Shown here in pieces: positions 50,613-59,951 of a stretch of DNA of 64,000 nt. Location: NCBI GenBank assembly GCA_037447605.1, contig CM074810.1:964880-1028879 (forward strand), in the 5' to 3' direction. This DNA is from Zygnema circumcarinatum (Eukaryota; Streptophyta; Zygnematophyceae; Zygnematales; Zygnemataceae). Made by a program: the position numbers and the translations under genes. The notes below the pieces were generated by a model. That model was not told the DNA's origin. It ran no database searches and saw only the letters and a program-made list of their open reading frames with translations. The number at the start of each line of letters is the position of its first letter. Position 1 is the first letter of the stretch.

Positions 50613-52180
50613 TNNNNNNNNNNTTTTTTTTTTTTTTTTTTTTTTTTTTTTGCCTGCAGCATGCCTCCAGCTGAACAATGCAAAGGACCATGTTCCGAAG
50701 CCACCATCAGTGCGTCAATGGACTCACCCTAGTCATGGGTTGAGGTTCCATAATGCTATGGTAAGAAAAGAGTAGAAGCAGAGCAAGGAGCGGAGTTGAA
50801 TGATATAGAGCTGATGATGAGAAATTGGGCGACAAAAGTGCCCCTCAAATGAATCAACATCCTAACAAACCCTGGAAACCCGAATGACCTAAGAAAATGC
50901 AGACCAAACTATAGCACAAGTTAGTGATTCAAGAGAGGAATGGACTTCACCTGCTTTGCCAAATTTTCATCGGATATCTCCAAAACACGGGCAGCATCCA
51001 CCCACTCATCCCATCTGAAGCCCCCCCAGGGATCGCCCATGGAGTAAACAAACTGACATGCTCGCAAGGAAAATGCAAGTGGTCACTTCTAGATAGCTTA
51101 TCAAATACTTGGGCTTCACCACTAATTCTCCAATACTTACGGAAAGCTCAACACCTGCTACAGCAGCATGCATGATCTAGACCTTCCCCGTCATTTCAAC
51201 AATAGTCTCCCAAAACTCAAATTGTACTTGTAATTCGGCAAAAACTCCCTGTGTGAGGAACGTTGAAAACTCACTTCTTGCTCCAGCGCACATAATGCAC
51301 TAGGTATGAATCAGCCGCCCCATCTTTTCCTGGCTGGAATTCTAATATCTGTCATGCAAAGAGGAATTACTGTAGTTAGCCAGTAGCAAAACCAGAACAA
51401 ATAGTTGGACTATAGTCATGCGCATCACCATCTTTCCATCTTTCTCCTCCTCACATTTGTAAGAAGGCTATGAGTGCGATGTAGGAAGCGGAAATGATCA
51501 ATTATCATCATTTAAAAAGCCTACAGAGACGGCCTCTGAGAGGTGCTGTTCATTACCGGACCAAACGGCATTTAAGAAGCAGCGCCTAATCGCACAAGGG
51601 GAAACTCTGTTGGGATTCTCCCTTGAAATAACATCCTAATTTTTGCAATGTTGAAAGGAGTGTATAGAAACATTACTGGCAGGCTAAGTCTTTTCTGGAC
51701 AAAAGTGGTGGAATAACTATAGTACTCGCAAGCGCCTTTCATACACGATACTGGCAATCGAAACACGGCAAACTCCGGCATGTTCACCGGAGGATCCGAA
51801 CTCTCGACTAGGTTTATGTTTCATCAGGAAAATCATATCGAAACAAGTGCTCAGTGGGACAGCGGTCAGTGCTAAGAGAGTCAATATGTGAAATGTGAAA
51901 GCAAAACATTGTGCACGACGGCATTTCCTGCAAGTATCAACTACTACCGTGTCGTAAACCTTCCATCGCACTCAGAAAAATCGGAATTGAAATGTTATGC
52001 AGTTCAGAGTGGAGATTATATGGCACCTTCAAAGGTCAATGAGAAAACATGTTGGTCAGCAATAGAAAACCTAAACGTTTTGAATTATAAGTGGCTCACC
52101 TTGGCGTTGTAAATGAGAGGACCGTAAAGCACCAGCGCCCTGCTCCCCGGCAAAAGACAGCTCCCGGGCAACGCCGCCAT
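41950..52180 (-). CDS. Chromobarrel-RING-PHD protein (At4g10930-like C-terminal part)
   Basis: Twelve minus-strand exons: 52180-52100, 51348-51275, 51014-50951, 50497-50252, 49548-49457, 48802-48638, 48457-48275, 47790-46936, 46744-43915, 43606-43532, 43345-42314 and 42159-41950. Every junction keeps phase, giving 1,968 aa. Residues 1-73 form an MRG-type chromobarrel ([26 protein letters not shown]), a methyl-lysine reader fold. A C3HC4 RING spans Cys167-Cys205 (CGIC, CCSH, CFSC, CPLC) and predicts E3 ubiquitin-ligase activity. A PHD finger follows at about 270-325 ([22 protein letters not shown]). The 2.8-kb exon 9 is disordered and holds a Gly/Glu/Arg repeat. The C-terminus ([26 protein letters not shown]) matches the end of plant At4g10930-like RING/PHD proteins. 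A nuclear chromatin role is inferred. Two linked genes, MRG-like and RING/PHD, remain possible if there is a separate start in exon 4. Confidence 0.85.
44926..45298. repeat. Coding (CCCTCT)n hexanucleotide repeat in exon 9
   Basis: About 370 bp of CCCTCT/CCCTTT units on the plus strand. In the minus-strand frame of the chromobarrel-RING-PHD gene they encode runs of Gly-Glu, Gly-Lys, Arg-Gly and Arg-Glu without a stop. Odd-length steps in the array switch the dipeptide identity. Confidence 0.9.
45672..45750. repeat. Coding 9-bp repeat (Thr-Glu-Pro)n
   Basis: GGCTCGGTC and CAGCTCGGTC-type units repeat about eight times. In the minus-strand frame they encode TEP/TEL triplets in the disordered region of the chromobarrel-RING-PHD protein. 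Confidence 0.8.
50584..50651. other. Poly-T tract with a 10-base assembly gap
   Basis: A homopolymer T run is interrupted by ten N at 50614-50623. It lies in intron 3 of the chromobarrel-RING-PHD gene, between exons 3 and 4. The true length is unknown. Frames drawn through it are meaningless. Confidence 0.95.
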
Positions 52181-52549
52181 GGAAGTGAAGACTTCTCCGT
52201 GAGCAGAACACCATGCATCAGCTTGCCATCAAAATCAATGGATAATTCAAGCAATACTTGAAATCCCTGAGCAGCTTCGCCTGCATCCTGTGCACGAACG
52301 CGGCAGCCATGGACGGCATCTCTTCCTCCCTCCTGCCATGACTATTGAAGCCTCGGAGGGAATATCGATCAGATCTCGATACACTATCATAATTTGTATC
52401 GGACTGTATATATCGCATCGGAATATGTTTATATAATCGATACTATAACGTATGGATTCGTATTGTAAAATATCGATTCGTATCGCATATATATTGGGTG
52501 CTGCTGTTTCGAGTGTACGGTGCCGATAATGTACGGACTGGCCCTCGGG

Positions 52550-52945
52550 TCAATGCCACGTGACATTCGCTTACGTGGCACGCCTGCTCTTTCGCCAAGT
52601 GTCAACAACTGCAAAATTTACCAAAGAAGTAAATGTGTCTCGTGTCAAATTTTGCGTGGATGCGCCACGTTGGATCCTGCGGCAATTTTCGGCCGTTGGA
52701 TTTCCGCTAGCGGGATCCAAATGGCCACGTGGCAAGTACGGTCGTCCAAGTGCACTACAGTACAGTACTTTACATACAGTACGGTCAACATCAAGTGATG
52801 TCGACCGTGCCTATGCTGCCACGTGGTATAACAGATCTTTCAGGGGATGATGTATAACATTACTGTATTAACATACAGTACTGTACTCATACGGCATGAA
52901 GCCCTGGGTAGAGCTGTACGGCAGGCGTCCACGTGGCGTGTTGTA
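52550..52945. promoter_or_regulatory. G-box and GTAC cluster upstream of the chromobarrel-RING-PHD gene
   Basis: CACGTG occurs near 52557, 52729, 52821 and 52931, three of them inside CCACGTGG. GTAC cores recur at 52737-52790 and 52870-52925, often as ACAGTAC. The cluster starts about 370 bp upstream of the ATG at 52180. G-boxes bind bZIP/bHLH factors and GTAC is the SBP/SPL core. The function is inferred. Confidence 0.45.
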
Positions 52946-54059
52946 CGGCCGCCTTGGCCTGCATGGTCTGAAGGAGAGGGAAGGGGCTGCAGGGACGTTT
53001 TCTTGAAGGTTCCAGTACTCTTTTTCTCCTCAATCGAATTTCCTCGCAAGTATTTGAGAAAAGTAGGTCTATCAGCGGGCAATATATCGTCAGGAAATTC
53101 TGCGGCTGCTGTTGTATTTTTTGGGGGAAAAAAAAAAACAGGGAGGGGAGGGGAGGAGAGAGTTTTCGCAGGACCCTGTCGAGGTTTTCTTTTAATTCAA
53201 GTGAGTGATTGGAAATGAGTTGATTATCGCATGTCCAGGGAATCAGAAGCAGAATTATTTTCCTGATGACGCAGATGATGGCAATTGGCATTCGTTGGAC
53301 TGAAGACGGCGAAATAGATGTGAAACACGGCTCTGTTTGGTGGAATGAGACGGGAAGCTGCAAAAACTCTCTGCATGATGCAATTTTGATGTATTTTTCA
53401 CAATTGAGTCACACTTGGAATTGTGTTTTTATATGTTTCGTGGTTTACACGAGATCCTACCTTTCTGCAAATAACGAGCCGTCCTTCTCTGGATAGATAG
53501 ATGGCCTGACTCATGTGTATGATTGGATGCGTTGTACATCAGGGGCCGGCAGGGCCCAAGGCAAGCGGCCGTTTCAATTTAATTTCATTCTCCTGCACGC
53601 CCTTCATCCAGAACCTTCTAATTTGTAGCTGAGACCCTCTGCACTAAACAGAGTCATAGAAACTGGCCCTGGCCCAATGGCCCTGTGTGTGCGTGAGGCG
53701 ACCCGGACTTCCCCGGACCCGGACTTCTTGATTTTATTTCTTGCGTGATAAAACCACTTGAAACTCCTGACCAAGTAGCTCCTTTAATGCGGGAAGGAGG
53801 GTAAAAACTCAAAAGTGAAGTTCTGACGCATTGGACGCCTCTAGGCTGACAGTGTCGTAACCAACGTATCGACTCTTAACGTTTGACTCGGGAGATGGAT
53901 CAGATGGATCTGCAATTCTATTTCTGTGCCACCAAAGTTCTTATTTGTGTGTGTGTACAGCACGTTCGATGACACTGTTCAGACTTGGCAATACATGAAC
54001 AGTGACATGTACTTCTCTTGCGTAACGGAGATTGGAGGCGTATCCGTGGTTGCAGGGTA
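52946..54059. other. Intergenic region before the BAP31-like gene
   Basis: Unique sequence with no supported gene. It must hold the promoter and 5' leader of the plus-strand gene starting at 54060, possibly with a 5' UTR intron ending at the CAG just before the ATG. Confidence 0.4.
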
Positions 54060-55069
54060 ATGGCGACGCTTCCGTGGATTGCTTGCGGAGCTTTGGTCGC
54101 TTTTGAGAGCGCGCTTCTTTTATTGCTGACAATTCCCAGCTACTACGTTGTGCGCGCCAAAACAATTCCCATCTTTCGGCAATTGATGCGACCGTTGCTG
54201 GCCATCGTCCCCTTTGGCTTATTCCAGCTTATTGGTACGCTTTGCTTTTTAACTTTTGTGTTTTCGTAAACGTTAACTTCTCGCCTTTTTCAGAAGGCAT
54301 GCGAGTGATGGCTCAGGCAGCATGTCTCGCCACAATGTTTAAGATAACTCTTCGTCATCTAACGATGCTCCACAGAAGAGCGCGTCAAATGTACAGCATT
54401 GCTGAGTTTAAGCTAGTGTTTGTTTGTCTGATGTTCCGCAATTGCAGACGTGTATTGGAAGTATGAGCACCGCATGTCATGTGAAGGCCGTCTTTGCAGT
54501 CCAGGAGAGCGAGACCGATTTGAAAAATCGGTAAGTGGACAATTGTGCAATTCCTTTTTGTTGCTACTTGATAATTGGTCATATTTCCAAAAGGATTAAT
54601 GTCTAGTCTCGTGTGGCCAATAATTGGTACCTGTTTGATAGGTAATTGACACTCTTAGCGAAACAGGACATCAGTGGGAGGCTCCCGGGATCTTTCCATC
54701 TCAATATTTTATTTTATGTGAGAGTGCAGGCAATAAAAAATCAGAGGAATTTTCTTCTCGCTATTGGGAGCTTGCTCCTGTATTGGTGAGCACACACTGC
54801 GATTTTATTCCCTGTTCAGTAGCAAAGAAAGAAACTGCCAACTCTACGTTCGCTTCTCCTGGTTTACATATCATGCTGAAGCCTTTCCATCCTGCAACAC
54901 ACTTCTTGCCGTTTGAGTAAAGCAAGCGTACATGTGGCTAAGCGAACAGATAGAAGAAGAAGGGACTGACTGCCTATCACTGTCTGGCAGGCTCATGTAC
55001 CGTTTCGTGGCTGTTCACACGCATGTTCTGCGAATGGAAGAAGAGATCAAGAAATTGAAATCCGAGTAA
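54060..55069 (+). CDS. B-cell receptor-associated (BAP31)-like small ER membrane protein
   Basis: Four exons, 54060-54234, 54448-54530, 54730-54785 and 54991-55069, join in phase with GT-AG sites to give 130 aa. There are three hydrophobic segments: residues about 6-26, 40-58 (FGLFQL) and 94-104 (LLAIGSLLLYW). Between them lies a conserved loop, IDVYWKYEHRMSCEGRLC, then PGERDRFEKS. A charged coiled tail (RMEEEIKKLKSE) ends the protein. The loop matches plant proteins annotated as B-cell receptor-associated-like (At1g48440 type), which are small ER membrane proteins of unproven function. The length and topology fit. No frame break is seen. Confidence 0.7.
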
Positions 55070-55691
55070 TGATTGGAGCATGCTATGCCTTATCAGCTGT
55101 ATCAAGGAGCTTCAAGAGGTTGAACATCGTGTCTCAAATATATTCCCATTACATGTTGGTCACACTCTCACAAGTCTTTTTTCTTCCCATCTTTACCTAG
55201 AAGAAAAGCTTCATTGTACACATGGGGTTTTTGTCCGTTCACTGCTTCGCAAAAAACATGTACAAAGATAGGCAAGAGTCCACCGTTCACCATTAATATC
55301 TGCTGTTTTAGAAATGAGACAAGGATTTCTAGAAAGCATAAACTGATGAGAATGGAAGTACAAACTTTGCACTAAAGCTTCAAATGCCTAACGTGCCATG
55401 CGGCCGCTTCAAGTGTTATTTACATGGCGGCAGTGATACGTACATGGTGGCGGCACTTGCTTGAGTTGACATTTCGCAATATGCCTAAATTATTTGCTGA
55501 TGAATGGTATAACGAAGCTGTGCACCTACGGCCATAGGGCCTCGCCATGAGTCAGTCGTAAACCCTTGGCAAGAGCTCAAGGCCATTGCTATACCATCTA
55601 CCCTCCTGTGTCTCTCAGACCTAAAGTCAACGTGGAGACGTGTGCAGCACCCTAATCAACGGTTCTATATGACATCACCCCCAGCCCTATG
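55070..55691. other. Spacer between convergent genes
   Basis: Contains 3' UTRs of the BAP31-like gene and the F-box gene. No supported coding region is seen. Confidence 0.45.
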
Positions 55692-55863
55692 TACAGCCGA
55701 GCTAGACCCTAAGTGCTATACCCAATGGCCGAAACAGACCCTCAGTCCCATAGTGTGCACTCGAAGCAGACCCTCTGTACCATTGTTCACGGCCGAAGAC
55801 CCCTTGGTTCCATAGTCTACAGCCGAATCAGATCTTCATCCCGTGGTCTACAGCCGAAGCAGG
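55692..55863. repeat. Degenerate ~31-bp tandem repeat at the end of the F-box/kelch gene
   Basis: About five and a half units, with the shared words CAGCCGAAGCAGACCCT and CCATAGT, lie in direct tandem. The last unit includes the final codons and the stop (55848-55850) of the minus-strand F-box/kelch gene; the others are in its 3' UTR. Confidence 0.65.
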
Positions 55864-58519
55864 CAGCCCGAGTCGATATACCGATCTGAAATGTTGTCAG
55901 GGCGTTGCAGGATCGACCATGTCACAGCGCCTCCTCTGCTGCTAAGGTTGGTGACATGACCAACTGCTGCCACCAAGCCATCGCCCACAACATAGACATC
56001 GTTGCTGACGGCGACGACCACAAAAGTCTGAGAAATCTCGCTTGGCACGGGAGGCCCAGTCAGGCCGTGCCATGTGTCAGCCTTGGCATCATATACTTCC
56101 AGCCTGCACACTCCAATTCGCTCAACAAGCATCAAACTGCAGCAGTAGCAACTCAAAGGCCGCGTATTTCAAAGGCATTCAATGGGTCGTCTCTGCATAT
56201 CACTACCACTAGCCTGACAAAAGCCATGACAAACGACCAAAGGATGCCTTATAAGATCTACCACCATTCGACATTTCTTGGGTCTTTTCTGCTATTTGAT
56301 AGTCAAGGTCGATGCAAATTTGACAATTCTGAGTTTCAAAGTGGAAGTCGACGGAAACTCACGACCAAGCGAGACAAGGCAAGGACCAATGAGTTTCTGA
56401 CGAGTGTACGGGACTTCGACCGTAGCTTACCGGTACACACAGGCATTCTGATGTGCTGCTATGAGGAGGAAACTCCCAATTGTACAGGAAGGGCCCGTCC
56501 AACCTTCACTCATGCCCAACGGCATTACATCCCAGTGATCGTTCACCGGATCGTACACAAAGCCCCTTGGAGAAAAATGGAAAGGCCAGTGCCACCCTGC
56601 GAAGAGCAGAAGACACCGTTGATCAATCAGGAAAAAACTATGGAGTTCACTGCATGTTACATTGGCTGACAGTGATTTCTTATAAATTGGCAGTTAGATT
56701 CATTGCCTTGAAAACGACTATGTAGCTCAGCATCTTTCCCCTTACCGCAGCTCACATGTAATGGCTATAATGCTACAGTCCCAAAACTGTAAAAGAAAAC
56801 ACGTGCAAGTACTGCAGAAAAAAAATTCCAACCTTCTGTTACATACAGACGTCCATTCAGTACCGCCGAATCATAGCGCGCCATATCCGACGCCAAGGGG
56901 GCTACAAAGCGCCATTCTTCGCTGTGTGCTGTCTCCTCACTCACGCACATGTCTTGGCCAGCCGTACCCTCTCTTAAATTGCATGGCTGACTCCCATCAG
57001 GCAGCAGTGGCCTGCATACCTCTACAGAGCGTAGCTCACAGAGCCGATTTCCATTGCCTCCCGCCACGAAAAGCGCACCATTCACAGCCTTTACCGCTGC
57101 GTTCCCACGAGCCGTCCTGAGAGGTGCCATCTTTTCCCATATGCCGCGTCGGGGATTGTACCTGCAACAATGACCTTGACAGACAGTGGTTTTAATCAGT
57201 CTCTGCCAGGAATCACCAAGCCTATGTTCTCACCTACACAGGAGTACAGCAGGCATTGCTTTTTGAGGCTGCTGTGGCCAATTTCAAATGGCCAACACGA
57301 CTGGTCAAATTCTCTTTCCAAGAGTGGCAGCATGGTGAGAACAACTGACCGGTGCACCTGCCCTATGGGCTTCTCAAAGTCAGTGGTCATTCCCCCCACC
57401 ACGTACAGACAGCCATCAAGGGTCGCACTTCCAACCCCCAAAAGCCGGCCAGGAGAGTCAGGAATTGAAGGCACAGCTTGCCATGCGCCACTTCGGATGT
57501 CAAGGGCTTGCCACCACTGCTGGGAGCTGCCTCTGCTCACTGTCCGTACATACAGCCAAACCTCTGTACAGCCATGTTTTACTCTCTCGTCGTACAGCTC
57601 AGAGCCAGAAAAGGCCATTTGCCACTTCTTGCAAACTTGCCTGCACGAGGAACACGTGTAGAAGGCACTAGTAAGGAACGAGAAAACTGAGAGATGTCAT
57701 GGTTAGTTAAGAGGAAGGGCAAATTTAGATTCATTACTAGCTGACTACAAGCACTTAGTAAAGAGCAGCATTCCACTTCCGAGTGCGATTTGACAGAAGC
57801 AATTAAAGACAAGCCAATAGTTTGTGAAGCAACACTTTTTCCCGCAGTGTCCTGATCTCGCGTTCACGTTGGTCACACCAAACACCATTTCCAAAAAAAG
57901 TTGACTTGTGTCCAAACGACTGACGACAATACGGCAATAAGTCAACAAATCATCTTCGCAAGGCGACAATTTTCAGGCGCTGACACACCTTGAATTCATT
58001 CATGGCTGCAATGAGTCATAAAGTTGGGTTTGCAAACGATCTGCTTCTAAAAGGGGAGAACACTTCATGAACTCATAGAATTACATCCACCTAAACGTTT
58101 CGATGGTTCAGTTTCCAATGAACTGAATTCACAGTTCAGAAATATTCACCCTTCTCTGGAAACTGTTCCAAACTCTCTCGCCGAATCACAACCCTTCCCC
58201 AAGCCAGCGCCACCTGTCCCGGTCAAATGATCAAACTTATCCAATTTCTTATCCAAAAATCCGGATTTCAACATCAATTTTTTAGTCCTCACCTGCATGA
58301 GGGATGCGCCACCCTTGGCACTCTGACAAGGCAGAGAAACGCAATCTCATCTGGAAGGCCCGGAATTAGGTCCCGCCATTGATCCCACTCCAGCTGCACT
58401 TCACACGATTGTGCGTGAGCGGCCATGGAAAGCCCGTCCCGTTGCCGCCTTTCCTCTCTCCCAACCACGGCACCAAATTCTTCTAAACTTCCCTCCACTG
58501 CACGGCTATTGGACGCCAT
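55848..58519 (-). CDS. F-box/kelch-repeat protein
   Basis: Five exons on the minus strand: 58519-58293, 57640-57350, 57161-56833, 56596-56431 and 56103-55848. All are in phase, giving 422 aa. The F-box is at about residues 50-95 (DLIPGLPDEIAFLCLVRVPR, then SCRQVCKKW). Kelch blades follow: LYVVGGM, GQVHRYNPRRGIWEKMAPLR, LFVAGG, GRLYVTEGW, SPRGFVYDPVNDHWDVM, LEVYDAKADTW and DVYVVG. The SPRGxVYDP..WxxM segment marks the plant At1g67480-like F-box/kelch group. Such proteins recruit substrates to SCF E3 ligases through SKP1; the substrate here is unknown. The start is the ATG just upstream of the F-box. Exon 2 uses a GTCAGT donor. Purine-rich tracts lie in the promoter. Confidence 0.9.
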
Positions 58520-59006
58520 GGCGTCAAGCTGCCAAGTGGACGAAGGCGGGGAGGAGACCGCCCCGAGCTTGGTCACAGGTGGGTACCGCGAGAGAGGCCG
58601 AGGAGCTGCAACGTGTAGCATTGCTTCTCCGCCTTTCTAGGAGGGACGGCGAGAGAGAAAGTGGCGAGAGGGAGGGAGGGAGAGAGGGAGAGGGAGTGAG
58701 GAGTGAGGACATACACCCACGCGGTTTCCAGACTTGCAGGAGCGCAACGAGTCTGGGGAAGCTTCGGTCAAAGGCACGCCTTTCAAAACCAATCAAAGCA
58801 TGCCATGTGAGCATATGTCGAACGTGGCAGAATCTGATTGGTCCTTTCCCGTTTTCTAAGCCCTCGTTCAAACTTCCCACTCTCTCTCAAGGCTTCGCGT
58901 GTGAACACGACAACGACCCGTCAGCGCAGGTCCCGGCGCCAGGTGGCAGCCTGCCTGCTTTAGGGCGAGTTTGCGGCCAGGAAAGGGCGGGTCGCCCTCC
59001 GCGCGC
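58520..59006. promoter_or_regulatory. Promoter and 5' leader of the F-box/kelch gene
   Basis: A GAGAGGGAGG tract at 58650-58700 is CT-rich in the transcript sense, as in plant 5' leaders. No other gene is supported in this stretch. Confidence 0.4.
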
Positions 59007-59118
59007 CACGTGGCATGCACATGCAGCTTGCTGTTGATTCGTACAACGCTTCCATGTGTCACGTGGCATGGACACGCAGGTCGCTGTTGTGTCGCACAAC
59101 GTTTCCATGCATCACGTG
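59007..59118. repeat. 53-bp direct repeat with G-box at each unit
   Basis: CACGTG occurs at 59007, 59060 and 59113, exactly 53 bp apart. The two full units share GTGGCATG, GCTGTTG, ACAACG and TTCCATG in order, so this is a tandem duplication with divergence. The third G-box starts a partial unit. It lies about 490-600 bp upstream of the F-box/kelch ATG. Confidence 0.85.
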
Positions 59119-59951
59119 TCTCGACCGGACTGGAGCAGGACTGCAGCTGTTGAGAGATACGGGCCTGTCAGCAGTTCAGTTCTGTGGAACTATTGAATTA
59201 CACACAGATCGCACGCTGCACGCGATCGATCGCTTCTTATTTCCTGTATTTATCAACAAGGAACGTGGCTCCCATACGTGTGAGTGTGGCGTCACCACGC
59301 GTCAGCATCCTGTCGGCCGAATGGACTGGTGTGTGCATGGCCGGACGCCATTGAAGGGTTGTTGGAGGGTCCTCGACTACCGTAAAGTTCGCAGAGAATG
59401 AAGGCCCTAATTGTCTTCCGCTTTCTCTTACGGTTGTGGGTGCAGCCGATTTCCTGTTGGGGCATTTTCAGGACCACATTATTCCCGAGCTCATAGAGGA
59501 GCTAGACATGTATACAAGGCGCATGCAAATGCATTTGCTTTCACTGATGATTTTGCGGAGGAGCTACAAATGTGGGGTCTGACACCCCATGCCTACTGCT
59601 CCTCCAGCCATTGAGGGACTGCCCTCTGCAATTTCAGTTCCTCTAGCGTTTCTACGTTTTTTATATTCACTCTGCAAAATAAGGCACACTGAACTGATCT
59701 GAGATCGGGACTGCATAGGGCAGTCCTTCAAAAGCTGCAATTACAGCACACTATTGTGACACCCCGCAGGGTTATCCTCCACTTATGGACCCCTTCCATG
59801 GCTTGAGGAATGAATACAGAAAAAGGAATCACTACAGCTGGGAACAAGGCAGACATTACCCCCTCATCAATACTGAACACACAAGGAACGATATAGCAAT
59901 CAGACTAAAATTCTAACTGCCTCCCTAATGACTGCCAAACGAAAGAAAGTC
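59119..59951. other. Intergenic region
   Basis: A small hairpin, GTGGGGTCTGACACCCCAT, is present near 59572-59591. The rest is unique sequence and includes the 3' UTR of the minus-strand DUF3537 gene. No gene is supported. Confidence 0.4.

Noticed and set aside
50707-50790. A 28-nt microexon between exons 3 and 4 of the fusion gene
   Set aside because: It has plausible splice sites, but inclusion breaks the frame with an immediate stop; exon 3 joins exon 4 directly in phase.
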